The notes: generated by a model not told the origin, from the sequence alone. DNA of 38,081 nt from Hyphomicrobiales bacterium (GCA_019247795.1 JAFBAK010000394.1:1-38081); one strand, 5' to 3'. Numbered from the stretch's first letter, positions 28,492-35,702 are shown. Numbers and translations: made by a program.

Positions 28492-28925
28492 CGAGCCATC
28501 CAGGCGCTCGCCGTCACGACGCGAAAGCCGAAACATCCTTCTGCCGTCGCATCAGGTGTCCAAGCGCTGACGAGCATTCCGGCGAAGGTCTGCTCATGGC
28601 ACGAGCAGCGCAGGGGGCGGTGTTTCTTCGCGCGGTCCAAGCGGCCCGAGAAAAGCCGCGGCGACCAACGCGAGCGGGGCGATTGTCGTATTGGCAAATA
28701 GCGAATGCGCCGCGCTCGGTTCTACCTCAAACAAGGTAAGTAGAAGCGCCAAGCGGAAGCTATAATTCGCGTCAAGCCCGTCATTTTTGCTGTCCATGGT
28801 TGGCGCGGCGATGAGGGCAGGCGCGCTCGTGACGCGCTCTCACATTTGCGCGCAGCTCGAGGTCTGCGCAACCCGATCACAGAGGCGGTGCTCCAACCTG
28901 CCGCGAACATAGAAGGGGTCCTGTC
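28492..28925. other. 434-base gap with promoter; weak minus-strand frame
   Basis: The stretch contains dyad copy 2 and a TATAAT box (separate entry). A minus-strand frame at 28594-28797 would encode 67 residues with two hydrophobic runs (LALLLTLFEVE and APLALVAAAFLGPLG), but it has no ribosome binding site. I therefore do not call it a gene. No other coding or RNA feature is convincing. Confidence 0.4.
28722..28766 (+). promoter_or_regulatory. 18-bp dyad, copy 2, with consensus -10 box
   Basis: CTACCT-CAAACA-AGGTAA (28722-28739) repeats copy 1 with a C-to-T change in the left arm and the matching G-to-A change in the right arm. A perfect TATAAT lies at 28761-28766, 21 bases downstream. The dyad centre would be near -42 of a transcript starting about 28773 and running towards the small genes at 28926 and 29139. 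Confidence 0.6.
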
Positions 28926-29102
28926 ATGCAAATCTCATTGCCGGCGCTCACGCAAGATGAGCCCCACCCTGGTCTGCGGGTTCTCGCAGTCATCATCATC
29001 GCGTTGATCGCGCTTTTCACAGCGGCCAGCCTCTTGGCACCCGTGACAGGCCAAAGCCAAAAGCACGCAGACGGCACGATAGACATCCCCGTCGGTCCTT
29101 GA
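28926..29102 (+). CDS. 58-aa single-pass membrane protein
   Basis: The frame starts MQISLPALTQDEPHPGLRVL, has one strong membrane helix (VLAVIIIALIALFTAASLLA, about residues 19-38) and ends in GTIDIPVGP. GAAGGGG lies 8-9 bases before the ATG. A short acidic head, one helix and a polar tail suggest an inner-membrane miniprotein. It lies about 150 bases downstream of the predicted start of transcription from dyad copy 2. Function unknown. Confidence 0.55.
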   Translation: MQISLPALTQDEPHPGLRVLAVIIIALIALFTAASLLAPVTGQSQKHADGTIDIPVGP

Positions 29103-29138
29103 TCGCAAAACCGCGATCGCGGCGTCGCGGCAATCCCG

Positions 29139-29369
29139 ATGTTCTGGATGATATTGTTGCTGCTACCCATCACTGCGACGGGTGATGACGCGACGCTGAT
29201 GGGGGTCGCTCTCATGATAATCCTGTGGACGCGGGCGGCCCTCCACGGAAGCGATGAGCGAAGCATCTCGCGACGTTCGACCCGCTCTGCTTCTCTCCGA
29301 TTACACACCGATTCCGCGTCGGATGTCAGGGCGGATATTGCCGCACGCAAGGGAGATGGCGTGGTCTGA
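29139..29369 (+). CDS. Possible 76-aa membrane protein
   Basis: The frame begins 36 bases after the 58-residue membrane protein. It has two short hydrophobic runs (MFWMILLLLPIT and GVALMIILW) and an Arg/Ser-rich tail. The ribosome binding site is poor. It could be a hairpin membrane protein cotranscribed with the gene before it, or a chance frame. Confidence 0.35.
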   Translation: MFWMILLLLPITATGDDATLMGVALMIILWTRAALHGSDERSISRRSTRSASLRLHTDSASDVRADIAARKGDGVV

Positions 29370-29441
29370 GAAGCACGATGCGCGACGTTTCGGCGGCTCG
29401 CGCGACGCGCCCGGCTAGGAAGCCTCAAGGATGCTCGCTTC

Positions 29442-29603
29442 GTGCCCGCGGCGCGCCGAGACGCGTTCCGGCTATTGCTTCAGCAACTCTCACGCCGGCG
29501 GGGCTATTCGCCCCGCCAGTGGATAGAAAATCCCTTCAAGTTGGCCCGGGTCCAGGATCTGCTCAACGGCCTTCAAGGCGTGTTGCGTGCGGGCCGAAGT
29601 TGA
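29442..29603 (+). CDS. Possible 53-aa gene or gene remnant with GTG start
   Basis: A plus-strand frame is open from 29370 to a stop at 29603 but has no ATG. A GTG at 29442 has AAGGA about 10 bases upstream. The residues are protein-like and amphipathic (AFRLLLQQLSRRRGYSPRQW, LARVQDLLNGLQGVLRAG). It may be the end of a decayed gene beside the tRNA. No homologue recognised. Confidence 0.3.
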   Translation: MPAARRDAFRLLLQQLSRRRGYSPRQWIENPFKLARVQDLLNGLQGVLRAGRS

Positions 29604-29643
29604 GGCATAGAGGCCTCGCGGAGCAGCAGGCGCGACGCGTCAT

Positions 29644-29718
29644 GCGGGTGTAGCTCAGGGGTAGAGCACAACCTTGCCAAGGTTGGGGTCGTGGGTTCGA
29701 ATCCCATCGCCCGCTCCA
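29644..29718 (+). tRNA. tRNA-Gly (GCC anticodon)
   Basis: The cloverleaf is complete: acceptor GCGGGTG/CGCCCGC, D arm with GCTCAGGGGTAGAGC, anticodon stem CAACC/GGTTG around TTGCCAA with GCC at 29676-29678, T arm with GGGTTCGAATCCC, discriminator T and an encoded CCA (29716-29718). An integrase gene ends 21 bases past it, so its 3' end is the likely left attachment site of the element that follows. The gene itself is kept whole. Confidence 0.97.
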
Positions 29719-29739
29719 ATTAAATCAACAGCTTATGGG

Positions 29740-30870
29740 CTATCGCAGTTTCGCCCGGTCCAGTTTCGGTCCAGAAACGCCCTCGACGACGTCCCGCAGA
29801 TGCTCAGGGGAATGGTGCCCATAGCGGCGCTCGACCATCGTTTCCGTCGTCCCAAGCGCACGAGCTATCTGGCCGAATGGCAAGCCGCGCTGGACGGCCC
29901 AACTTGCGAATGTATGGCGCAAGGCGTGCGGCGTGACGTCGAGCCCTGCTCGCCGACATGCGCGCTTCCACGAGCGCCGCAGCTTGGCGATCGGCTGACT
30001 CTCCCACTCAATGACGTGAGTGACGGACAGCGATCGCCAGCGCTTCAAATGGGCAGCAAGGCGCCGGGATATCGGGACGGGCGTACGGCGCTTCTTCGAT
30101 TGCTCGTCGCCATCTCCCCGGCGATAGAGAATGCCCTGCTCGAGATCCACCCACCCGCCTTCAGAATTGACGCCCCATCGAAGTTTCAGCACGGCCTCAT
30201 GCCTGGTGCCGGTATAGAGCGCGATCAGGATGAAACGAGCGACGTGCCGGTTCGTGCGCCAAGCCGCCATGAGCAGCTTCGCTGCCTCGTCTCTCGTCAA
30301 CCAGCGATCGCGTCCCGGCGCTTCATCAGGCTTCGCGACGTGAATAGGGTAGGGGAGTTTCTTTTCCTTCCACGCATAGCGCAGAGCAGCCTGGAGGGTC
30401 ACAAGCTCTCGACGCACGGTCGAGGCGCTCACGCGCGGCGCGATCTCCTGATCCTTGTAGCGGCTATTCGGCTCCCGCATCCGGCTCTCGGCATAACGGC
30501 GACAAAGACCGGGAGTAATCGCCGACACTGTCTTGCCGGCGAAAAAGGCCATTAGTTTTGGGAGCTGATACCCGGCGATCTCCGGGTGCTGCATCAGGGG
30601 ACCGCGTCCTTCCGCGTAGAGGCGCAGGACATCAGTGATGAGCACCGAAGCGGGATCACCGCTCCCGAATTGCGGGATGTGCTTTTCGGCGAGATATGAG
30701 GCGAGCGCCTTCTCAGCTGCTCGGCGGCTTTCATTCCCGCCGACAAGGATGACATCGCCCGTGTCGTTTCGGGCGCGAACGATTTTCTGTTCGTCTCGGA
30801 TGACCCACACAGCTGGTCTTCCGGGGCGTCTGCGGATTGCAAGCCGTGGGCCTTTGGCTTGTCGCGGCAT
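29740..30870 (-). CDS. Tyrosine recombinase (site-specific integrase)
   Basis: The 376-residue phage-type integrase begins MPRQAKGPRLAIRRRPGRPA, as in rhizobial relatives. Catalytic elements: Arg in LYTGTRHEAVLKLRWG, the HxxR box HALRHTFASWAVQ, and the nucleophile in TETMVERRYGHHSPEHLRDV. The LGH usually seen before the tyrosine is LGT here, which is common in this subgroup. It reads towards the tRNA-Gly gene and ends 21 bases after it, so integration into the tRNA 3' end is expected. Confidence 0.93.
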   Translation of the reverse strand: MPRQAKGPRLAIRRRPGRPAVWVIRDEQKIVRARNDTGDVILVGGNESRRAAEKALASYLAEKHIPQFGSGDPASVLITDVLRLYAEGRGPLMQHPEIAGYQLPKLMAFFAGKTVSAITPGLCRRYAESRMREPNSRYKDQEIAPRVSASTVRRELVTLQAALRYAWKEKKLPYPIHVAKPDEAPGRDRWLTRDEAAKLLMAAWRTNRHVARFILIALYTGTRHEAVLKLRWGVNSEGGWVDLEQGILYRRGDGDEQSKKRRTPVPISRRLAAHLKRWRSLSVTHVIEWESQPIAKLRRSWKRACRRAGLDVTPHALRHTFASWAVQRGLPFGQIARALGTTETMVERRYGHHSPEHLRDVVEGVSGPKLDRAKLR

Positions 30871-31070
30871 AGCTTCCTCATGCGCTCGATCGCGGCGAGG
30901 GTGGTGTATTTCTTGCCGGCGATGGTTTCCGTTTCCAACGTGCCGCGGGCTGCCTCACGACGCAAGCCAGAGACCGTCATCGAGCCGTCGGGGAAGGCGA
31001 GCTTAGCGGCATAGACGAGCCGAATGGGTGCGGTGGGTGAAATATCTTCCCGCGGAGTGAAGACGCTCAT
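30594..31070 (-). CDS. Excisionase-like DNA-binding protein overlapping the integrase
   Basis: The 158-residue frame starts MSVFTPREDISPT, and its first 75 residues (AAKLAFPDGSMTVSGLRREA, GKKYTTLAAIERMRKLCRDK) look like the small winged-helix/MerR-like proteins that precede integrases in rhizobial islands. The frame then continues for 277 bases inside the integrase gene in another frame, giving a Ser/Arg/Lys-rich tail. The head is probably real; whether the tail is functional or just unterminated is open. Direction of integration/excision control is inferred from family and position. Confidence 0.7.
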   Translation of the reverse strand: MSVFTPREDISPTAPIRLVYAAKLAFPDGSMTVSGLRREAARGTLETETIAGKKYTTLAAIERMRKLCRDKPKAHGLQSADAPEDQLCGSSETNRKSFAPETTRAMSSLSAGMKAAEQLRRRSPHISPKSTSRNSGAVIPLRCSSLMSCASTRKDAVP

Positions 31071-31101
31071 TTACCCCAGCCTTGCTGCTTCGAACGACGA
31101 G

Positions 31102-31148
31102 AGGGGGCTCTCATCAGTTGCGAGGCTTTACTCCCCGAAGGGGGCTCT
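31102..31148. repeat. 10-bp direct repeat before the excisionase-like gene
   Basis: AGGGGGCTCT occurs at 31102-31111 and 31139-31148. The first copy is part of the dyad GAGAG-GGGG-CTCTC (31099-31112), and the second follows CCCC-GAA-GGGG. They lie 30-80 bases upstream of the leftward excisionase/integrase transcript and could be regulatory or accessory recombination sites. Confidence 0.4.
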
Positions 31149-31428
31149 TTGAGGTTGGTGGTCACGCACGAGGGTATGATTCACCCGGCGGCCGAGGGGA
31201 AGGATTGTCGTCGATTTGCAGGCCGAAATAGATCGCTTGGATTAGGAGGGATCTGGGTGAACGAGAGCCCAGGGATGGTTGAAGGGGAGTGTTGGTGGAG
31301 GTTCGAGGAGGCGACTGGGAATTTGTTTTAAGCTTCAACTAATTTTCACGCCGTCCCGTAAACGAACCCGTCTCGCCGCGGGCTTCAAAAATGGTCGGGG
31401 GGTCGCGCGCGCGTACTCCCTGGGAAAA

Positions 31429-31689
31429 CGTTATCTATGGTCTCTCTCCTAGGAGAGAGATGAGAATACATATGTATTATATACTTACTACTACTACTAC
31501 TACCTCTCTTTTTCCTTTCCTGGATAAGGATGTTATCTATGATGTTATCTATGGGGGCCGCGTTATCTATGGGTCGGCCCCCGAAGCTATGCCTGTTTGT
31601 AGGGGCTCTTCGCCCATAGATAACGTCTATCTCCCATAGATAACAAAAATAACGTTTTTTTAATACCAGGGGTTTTACGTTAGCTATGG
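31429..31689. repeat. Seven iteron-like copies of GTTATCTATGG
   Basis: Forward copies begin at 31430, 31532 (last base A), 31544, 31562 and 31679 (GTTAGCTATGG). Reverse copies lie at 31614-31624 and 31634-31644. Starts of neighbouring copies differ by 12, 18 and 20 bases. Copies at 31561-31573 and 31613-31625 form a perfect 13-bp inverted repeat (CGTTATCTATGGG). The spacers are not of even length, so this is not a CRISPR. Such clusters in plasmids bind the replication initiator; a repressor-binding array is the alternative. TTATCTATG resembles the DnaA box TTATCCACA only loosely. Confidence 0.8.
31441..31502. repeat. Two perfect palindromes and a TAC trinucleotide run between iterons 1 and 2
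   Basis: TCTCTCTCCTAGGAGAGAGA (31441-31460) is a perfect 20-base palindrome. AATACATATGTATT (31465-31478) is a perfect 14-base one. A short TAC/CTA run follows at about 31486-31502. All are AT-rich or purine/pyrimidine-biased, fitting easily melted or extruded DNA. Confidence 0.7.
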
Positions 31690-31700
31690 GGGGTGCTCAC

Positions 31701-31737
31701 GGTATCTTTGCGTCAAGCCATGCGCTTGGCGCATACC
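31701..31737. repeat. Imperfect stem-loop next to the iterons
   Basis: GCGTCAAGC-CATGC-GCTTGGCGC (31710-31732) forms a 9-bp stem with one G-T pair. Outer arms GGTAT/ATACC (31701-31705, 31733-31737) extend it with a CTTT bulge on the left. An A-run follows on the right. It lies 12 bases past the last iteron. Confidence 0.5.
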
Positions 31738-31993
31738 TCAAAAAAACGGCCGCTCACCGCGGATTAATTTAATTTCCCCCAATCAATCATCTTTCCGAAA
31801 TCGATCGGCTTCCATCAATCATTTTCTTGAATCGAATTTTCTATTTGGCCATCGCCCGACCACGAAATTCAAAAGCGCCCACGCCATCCCGGGGCAATTG
31901 TTTCGCGCACGATCTGTGACGCCGTCGCCGCCCTCGAGGTGGCTCGCCGCGATATCGGGCAGCCGGCACCAGTAGCCAGATCGGCATCGTGGC

Positions 31994-32034
31994 GATGATC
32001 ACGTCCGCGTAAATGTCCGATCGCCGTGATCATC
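31994..32034. repeat. Wide inverted repeat GATGATCACG
   Basis: GATGATCACG (31994-32003) and CGTGATCATC (32025-32034) are a perfect 10-bp inverted repeat around 21 bases. The arms contain TGATCA. It lies about 240 bases before the first rightward gene and could be an initiator, nicking or repressor site. Confidence 0.5.
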
Positions 32035-32269
32035 CGCGAGCACATTGAAACCGCCGGCTCGCGCCGTTGCCAGCCCGCGAACATCCTCTCCGCCTCCTCT
32101 TCGTGCAAACATATCCGGCGCCGATCGATTGAGGACGAGTCGCCTGAGCTAACTTTTAGTGCAAAAAACAAATTTCGGTTTTAGCCGATTTTGGTCGTCC
32201 TTCGCTTGATCAAGAAGCAACACGCGTCATAAGCAGCGCTTGTCTGCTATTGGGCGAAAGGAACGGAAG

Positions 32270-32578
32270 ATGTCGAATAGGCCGCTTGAGTCTCGTCCCT
32301 GGGCCAGCACCAAGATTTGCGGCCGGGACCTTGGTGGACCCGGTAAGGGACCTGGCTCCCGCGTCGTCATCCACATGCTGCAAACCTATCCCGATGAGAT
32401 CGAAACGCGGCAGCTGGGTGATCTCGTCATCGTGAATGTCCCCCAGCTCATCAAGGTGTGGAACGAGGCTCGAGTTACCCTTGCCCCCACATCGATGAAC
32501 CCAGGGCTAGCCCGCTGGCATGACGAACAAAGGGCTCGACGAGCCGCACAACGAGAGCAGCTGCAAGCTGCCGTCTGA
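32270..32578 (+). CDS. Unknown 102-aa element protein
   Basis: It begins MSNRPLESRPWASTKICGRD after GAACGGAAG in the ribosome-binding position. The head has a Gly-rich loop (GGPGKGPGS), the middle a predicted strand-helix part (DLVIVNVPQLIKVWNEARV), and the end a charged helix (WHDEQRARRAAQREQLQAA). No family recognised. It is the first gene of the rightward cluster before the primase-helicase, where plasmid copy-control or accessory DNA-binding proteins are often found (inference). Confidence 0.65.
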   Translation: MSNRPLESRPWASTKICGRDLGGPGKGPGSRVVIHMLQTYPDEIETRQLGDLVIVNVPQLIKVWNEARVTLAPTSMNPGLARWHDEQRARRAAQREQLQAAV

Positions 32579-32618
32579 GCGGCTCGACATCTGACACTAC
32601 TGGCGAAGGACCCACACC

Positions 32619-32702
32619 ATGACTGGCAAGCGCAACCGGGGGCATTCAAGGAGTCACTTCGATGATATCGGAAATGGAAGACCCCGCCGCTCGGGGGGCT
32701 GA
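32619..32702 (+). CDS. Possible 27-aa ORF overlapping the primase-helicase start
   Basis: ATG at 32619 has GAAGGA 8 bases upstream. The frame codes for a basic peptide beginning MTGKRNRGHSRSHFDD and stops at 32702, 41 bases inside the primase-helicase gene. It may serve translational coupling or be a small protein; size alone allows chance. Confidence 0.35.
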   Translation: MTGKRNRGHSRSHFDDIGNGRPRRSGG

Positions 32703-35058
32703 GGGCGGGGCCGGGGAAGACTTAGAGATCAACGGCAAGATCTCAATATCAGAACCCGGCCAGGAAAAGCAAGCCTCGAAAGCGGGATCCGCAACCGCGC
32801 GGTTGCGCATTGATCGCGATCTGCGAGGCTTACTCGCGCGCCGTTATTTAAGCTACGGCTTACCTCTCATTCCCCTTCGTGAGAAGTTGAAAACTCCAAT
32901 CGAGGAGGACTGGCCGGACAAGCCCATCGTCAATGAAGGCATGCTCGCCAAGTGGGAGAGAGACCGCCCGTTTCACAACATCGGCATCCTTGCGAGCCAA
33001 GAGCTGGGGGTCGCAGTCCTCGACATCGATGGCGAAAGCGGTGAAGCGGTCTGGGCCGAGATCGAGAAGAGAAAAGGTCCATTCCCGCACACGATGAAGA
33101 GCAAGCGGGAGGGCGCATCGGGCTTCCGGCTCGTCATCAAATACAACCCTAAAGAGATCGTTCTTCCGAACATCGCCATCCCGCTTCCAGGCGTGCATCA
33201 GGGCATCGAGCTCCGCGCCGATCGGCTGCAGACCGTCACAGCGCCGAGCATCCACCCCGATCCCAGTGATCATCCGGAGGGGCGGATCTACGCCCTGGCG
33301 GACGACGCCGCGCCTGCGATGGTCCCGACGACCTATTTGACGGCGCTCATCGCGGACTTGACCGAGCTTCAGCAGAAAATCTCGTCGAGAACCGCCTCCA
33401 CGACCGACAACGTCATTCCCTTCGCCAGGTCGATTCCCGCTTATCTAAAGGAGCTCAGCGCCAAGGGCCGGGCCGTCAATCGCGCTGTTCTGGTGCCTCC
33501 TCTTCCAAGGCCCCACACGCCGGAGCTCGAGGCCGAGCTTCGCGAGATCCTCGACTATCAGCCGCCACCCGAGAGCTATCCACATTGCCGCGATGTCGGC
33601 ATGGCTCTCTATCACGGTACGGACGGCGCGGACTGGGCCTTTCGGCTTTGGTGCGAATGGATGCGCACCGTCCCGGGCAAGCTGGTCGACGGCCGCTTCT
33701 ACCCCTTCACCGAGGAGAAATGGGACGGCCTTTGGGAAAGCTTCGGCAGGCCCTACAACAAGGGCAGAAAGATCACGTTGGACTCGCTCTATCGGGTCGC
33801 GCTGGACGCAGGATGGCAGCCGCCCCCACCCCCACCGGACATTCCGCCGGCCGCTACCATCCCTGAGGCAGGTGCTCCCGCGGAGGCACAGGTCAACGGA
33901 GTTCCGGCGCAACCGTCATTGCTGCCCGCCTCCCCTCCTCGCGATGAGCTTATCACGATCCGGGGCGATGAGGTCGAGGCTCGGCAGCTCGACTGGCTTT
34001 GTCCGGGGCGCCTTGCGACTGGCAAGATTACTTTGGAGGCTGGCCAACCTGGGCTGGGTAAGACGTTACGGAGCTCGGATATCGCCGCCCGCATTTCACG
34101 CGGCTCCTCGTGGCCATGTGGAGAGGGCCAAGCGCCACAGGGCGACGTGATCATTCTCTCGGCGGAGGATGACATCGCCGACACCCTCGTCCCCAGGCTC
34201 AAGGCTGCGGGCGCCGATCTGACGCGAATTCACTTCGTTCAGATGATGAAGACTGCACCCACGAAGCAGAAGCCGGTGGCAGGCATTCGAGGCATCGATC
34301 TCGGTCGCGATCTCGAGGCCCTTGAAGCTGTGGTCAAAAGGGTCAAACCGAAACTTGTCATTATCGACCCGATCAGCGCCTACATGGGCACCCCCGGATC
34401 GGGGATCGACAGCCACAGAAACAGTGATGTCCGCGCGATCCTGTCGCCGCTCAAAGATCTAGCCGAACGCTATGGATTCGCCGTGCTGGCGATCACGCAC
34501 TTGAATAAAAGCTCTGGCACCGATGCCATGGCCCGCGTCACGGGCTCCGGCGCTTTCATCGCCGCGGCTCGCATCGCCTTCCTTGTTTGTCAGGACAAAA
34601 CGCCAGGCGCACCGCCGGACAGGCGCCTCCTCTTGCCGTTGAAAAACAACTTGGCTGCCGATGTTCCCGGCCGTGCCTTCACGGTGGTCACCAAACTCGT
34701 CGAGGGGGTTGGGCATCAGCCTATGATCCAGTGGGAGCCCGGGGTCGTCACTGCCACGGCCGACGACGTCCTGCGCGCCGCCAACGAGTTGGCGAAAAGT
34801 GGGCCAAACCCGGCAGAGGAGTTCCTTCGCGATTGCCTTGCCGACGGCCCCCGCGGGTCCAAGGAGATCACCGCTGAGGGCAAGGAGCACGGCTTCACTC
34901 CAAGGCAGCTGCAGCTAGCCCGCGAGAAGTTAGACATCCGTCCCACCCGATCCGGATTCGGCAGCAATGGCAGCTGGCTTTGGCGTCTGCCAGGAACGCC
35001 GCGTGTCGCCCCCGCTGTAGCTGCCGAAGGGCGCTCTCCATCGAAATCTGACGCGTGA
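32662..35058 (+). CDS. Primase-polymerase / RepA-like helicase fusion (replication protein)
   Basis: The 798-residue protein has three blocks. Residues 50-215 are a bifunctional primase/polymerase domain (LIPLREKLKTPI, metal-binding DID at 121-123 in VAVLDIDGESG, ASGFRLVIKY, TAPSIHPDP). Residues 285-390 resemble a primase C-terminal region (PHCRDVGMALYHGTDGADWA, FGRPYNKGRKITLDSLYRVA). Residues 435-720 are a RepA/AAA_25 hexameric helicase with Walker A GQPGLGKT (461-468), SAEDD (500-504), Walker B LVIIDP (D569) and LAITHLNK. A C-terminal winged-helix-like end follows. AAGGAG lies 8 bases before ATG. It can prime and unwind the element's origin. Confidence 0.92.
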   Translation: MISEMEDPAARGAEGGAGEDLEINGKISISEPGQEKQASKAGSATARLRIDRDLRGLLARRYLSYGLPLIPLREKLKTPIEEDWPDKPIVNEGMLAKWERDRPFHNIGILASQELGVAVLDIDGESGEAVWAEIEKRKGPFPHTMKSKREGASGFRLVIKYNPKEIVLPNIAIPLPGVHQGIELRADRLQTVTAPSIHPDPSDHPEGRIYALADDAAPAMVPTTYLTALIADLTELQQKISSRTASTTDNVIPFARSIPAYLKELSAKGRAVNRAVLVPPLPRPHTPELEAELREILDYQPPPESYPHCRDVGMALYHGTDGADWAFRLWCEWMRTVPGKLVDGRFYPFTEEKWDGLWESFGRPYNKGRKITLDSLYRVALDAGWQPPPPPPDIPPAATIPEAGAPAEAQVNGVPAQPSLLPASPPRDELITIRGDEVEARQLDWLCPGRLATGKITLEAGQPGLGKTLRSSDIAARISRGSSWPCGEGQAPQGDVIILSAEDDIADTLVPRLKAAGADLTRIHFVQMMKTAPTKQKPVAGIRGIDLGRDLEALEAVVKRVKPKLVIIDPISAYMGTPGSGIDSHRNSDVRAILSPLKDLAERYGFAVLAITHLNKSSGTDAMARVTGSGAFIAAARIAFLVCQDKTPGAPPDRRLLLPLKNNLAADVPGRAFTVVTKLVEGVGHQPMIQWEPGVVTATADDVLRAANELAKSGPNPAEEFLRDCLADGPRGSKEITAEGKEHGFTPRQLQLAREKLDIRPTRSGFGSNGSWLWRLPGTPRVAPAVAAEGRSPSKSDA

Positions 35059-35072
35059 AAGGACAAATCATC

Positions 35073-35702
35073 ATGGACAAGTTCCAGCTTCAGCAGCTGC
35101 CACGCAAGGAGGCGTTCATTGCGCGTTATGGCCTAAGACCGACGCACAAGAACGTCTATCATTCGAGGGCCATGTCCGAGGTCTTTTTCGGCAAGGGCTA
35201 CTGGCGCAATCGAAATGACCAGTTCTTCCCCTTCGGCCATCTCTGGTCGATGATTTTCGACCCGGACCTGCTGGACCACTATGAGATCTGGCGGAAGCGA
35301 GATGGCAGCTTTGCCCTCACCGGCCAGCCCTACCAGGCGTGGGAGGAGTGCCGCGAAGGGTGGGAGCGCACGGCCAAGCTTTATCACCTGAAGCTCACGT
35401 ACCCCGATCCGCAACAGTTTCCCACCTGGTGGCATCCCTCGACCATCCTCCTGCTCGTCGAACGCATCGATGGCGCGCCCACAACCTACATCGGGTCGCG
35501 CGAGGAAGAGGACGACTGCCGGCGAGCATTGCGGGCCAAGTTCGCTCTTTGGCGCGCACAGTTGAACGCGAAGATGCGGCTCGACGAATATCAGGCCCAG
35601 CTGCAGCGGGCACTTATTCATCACGATGGGCCGATGGCTCCCGAGGAGCAACAACACCTCGACCGCGTCATCGCCGATCGGATGGAGAACGGGGTTCATT
35701 GA
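35073..35702 (+). CDS. Unknown 209-aa element protein, related to the next gene
   Basis: GAAAGGA lies about 9 bases before ATG 35073; a GTG at 35055 overlapping the primase stop is the alternative. The N-terminal half has FFGKGYWRNRNDQFFPFGHL. Residues 77-131 (DGSFALTGQPYQAWEE ... TWWHPSTILLLVER) follow the same spaced pattern as residues 79-131 of the following gene, suggesting a shared domain. The tail is a charged helix (LWRAQLNAKMRLDEYQAQLQ). No membrane helix, no known motif. Probably cotranscribed with the primase-helicase. Confidence 0.75.
   Translation: MDKFQLQQLPRKEAFIARYGLRPTHKNVYHSRAMSEVFFGKGYWRNRNDQFFPFGHLWSMIFDPDLLDHYEIWRKRDGSFALTGQPYQAWEECREGWERTAKLYHLKLTYPDPQQFPTWWHPSTILLLVERIDGAPTTYIGSREEEDDCRRALRAKFALWRAQLNAKMRLDEYQAQLQRALIHHDGPMAPEEQQHLDRVIADRMENGVH

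Larger units (their letters stand above)
31071..32269. other. 1.2-kb gene-free, repeat-rich region (candidate origin)
   Basis: Between the excisionase-like gene and the first rightward gene no convincing coding frame exists. A TTG-started 60-codon frame (31149-31331) and a minus frame of 100 codons (31869-32171) lack ribosome binding sites. The stretch is AT-rich from about 31,420 and holds, from left to right, a direct repeat, seven iteron-like boxes, two palindromes, a trinucleotide run, a stem-loop and a wide dyad, each listed separately. Followed by a primase-helicase gene, it has the makings of a replication origin. Confidence 0.6.

Noticed and set aside
28877-29428. 183-codon minus-strand frame over the small membrane protein genes
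   Set aside because: Arg-rich composition, no ribosome binding site and no recognised domain; the opposite strand has better candidates.
31486-31502. TAC/CTA trinucleotide run as a phase-variable tract
   Set aside because: It is short and lies in no reading frame or clear promoter spacer.
31429-31689. Possible CRISPR array from repeated 11-bp boxes
   Set aside because: The repeats are too short, occur in both orientations and have spacers of 1 to 91 bases; no cas gene is near.
31869-32171. 100-codon minus-strand gene in the origin-like region
   Set aside because: No ribosome binding site or recognisable domain, and it crosses the inverted repeat at 31994-32034.
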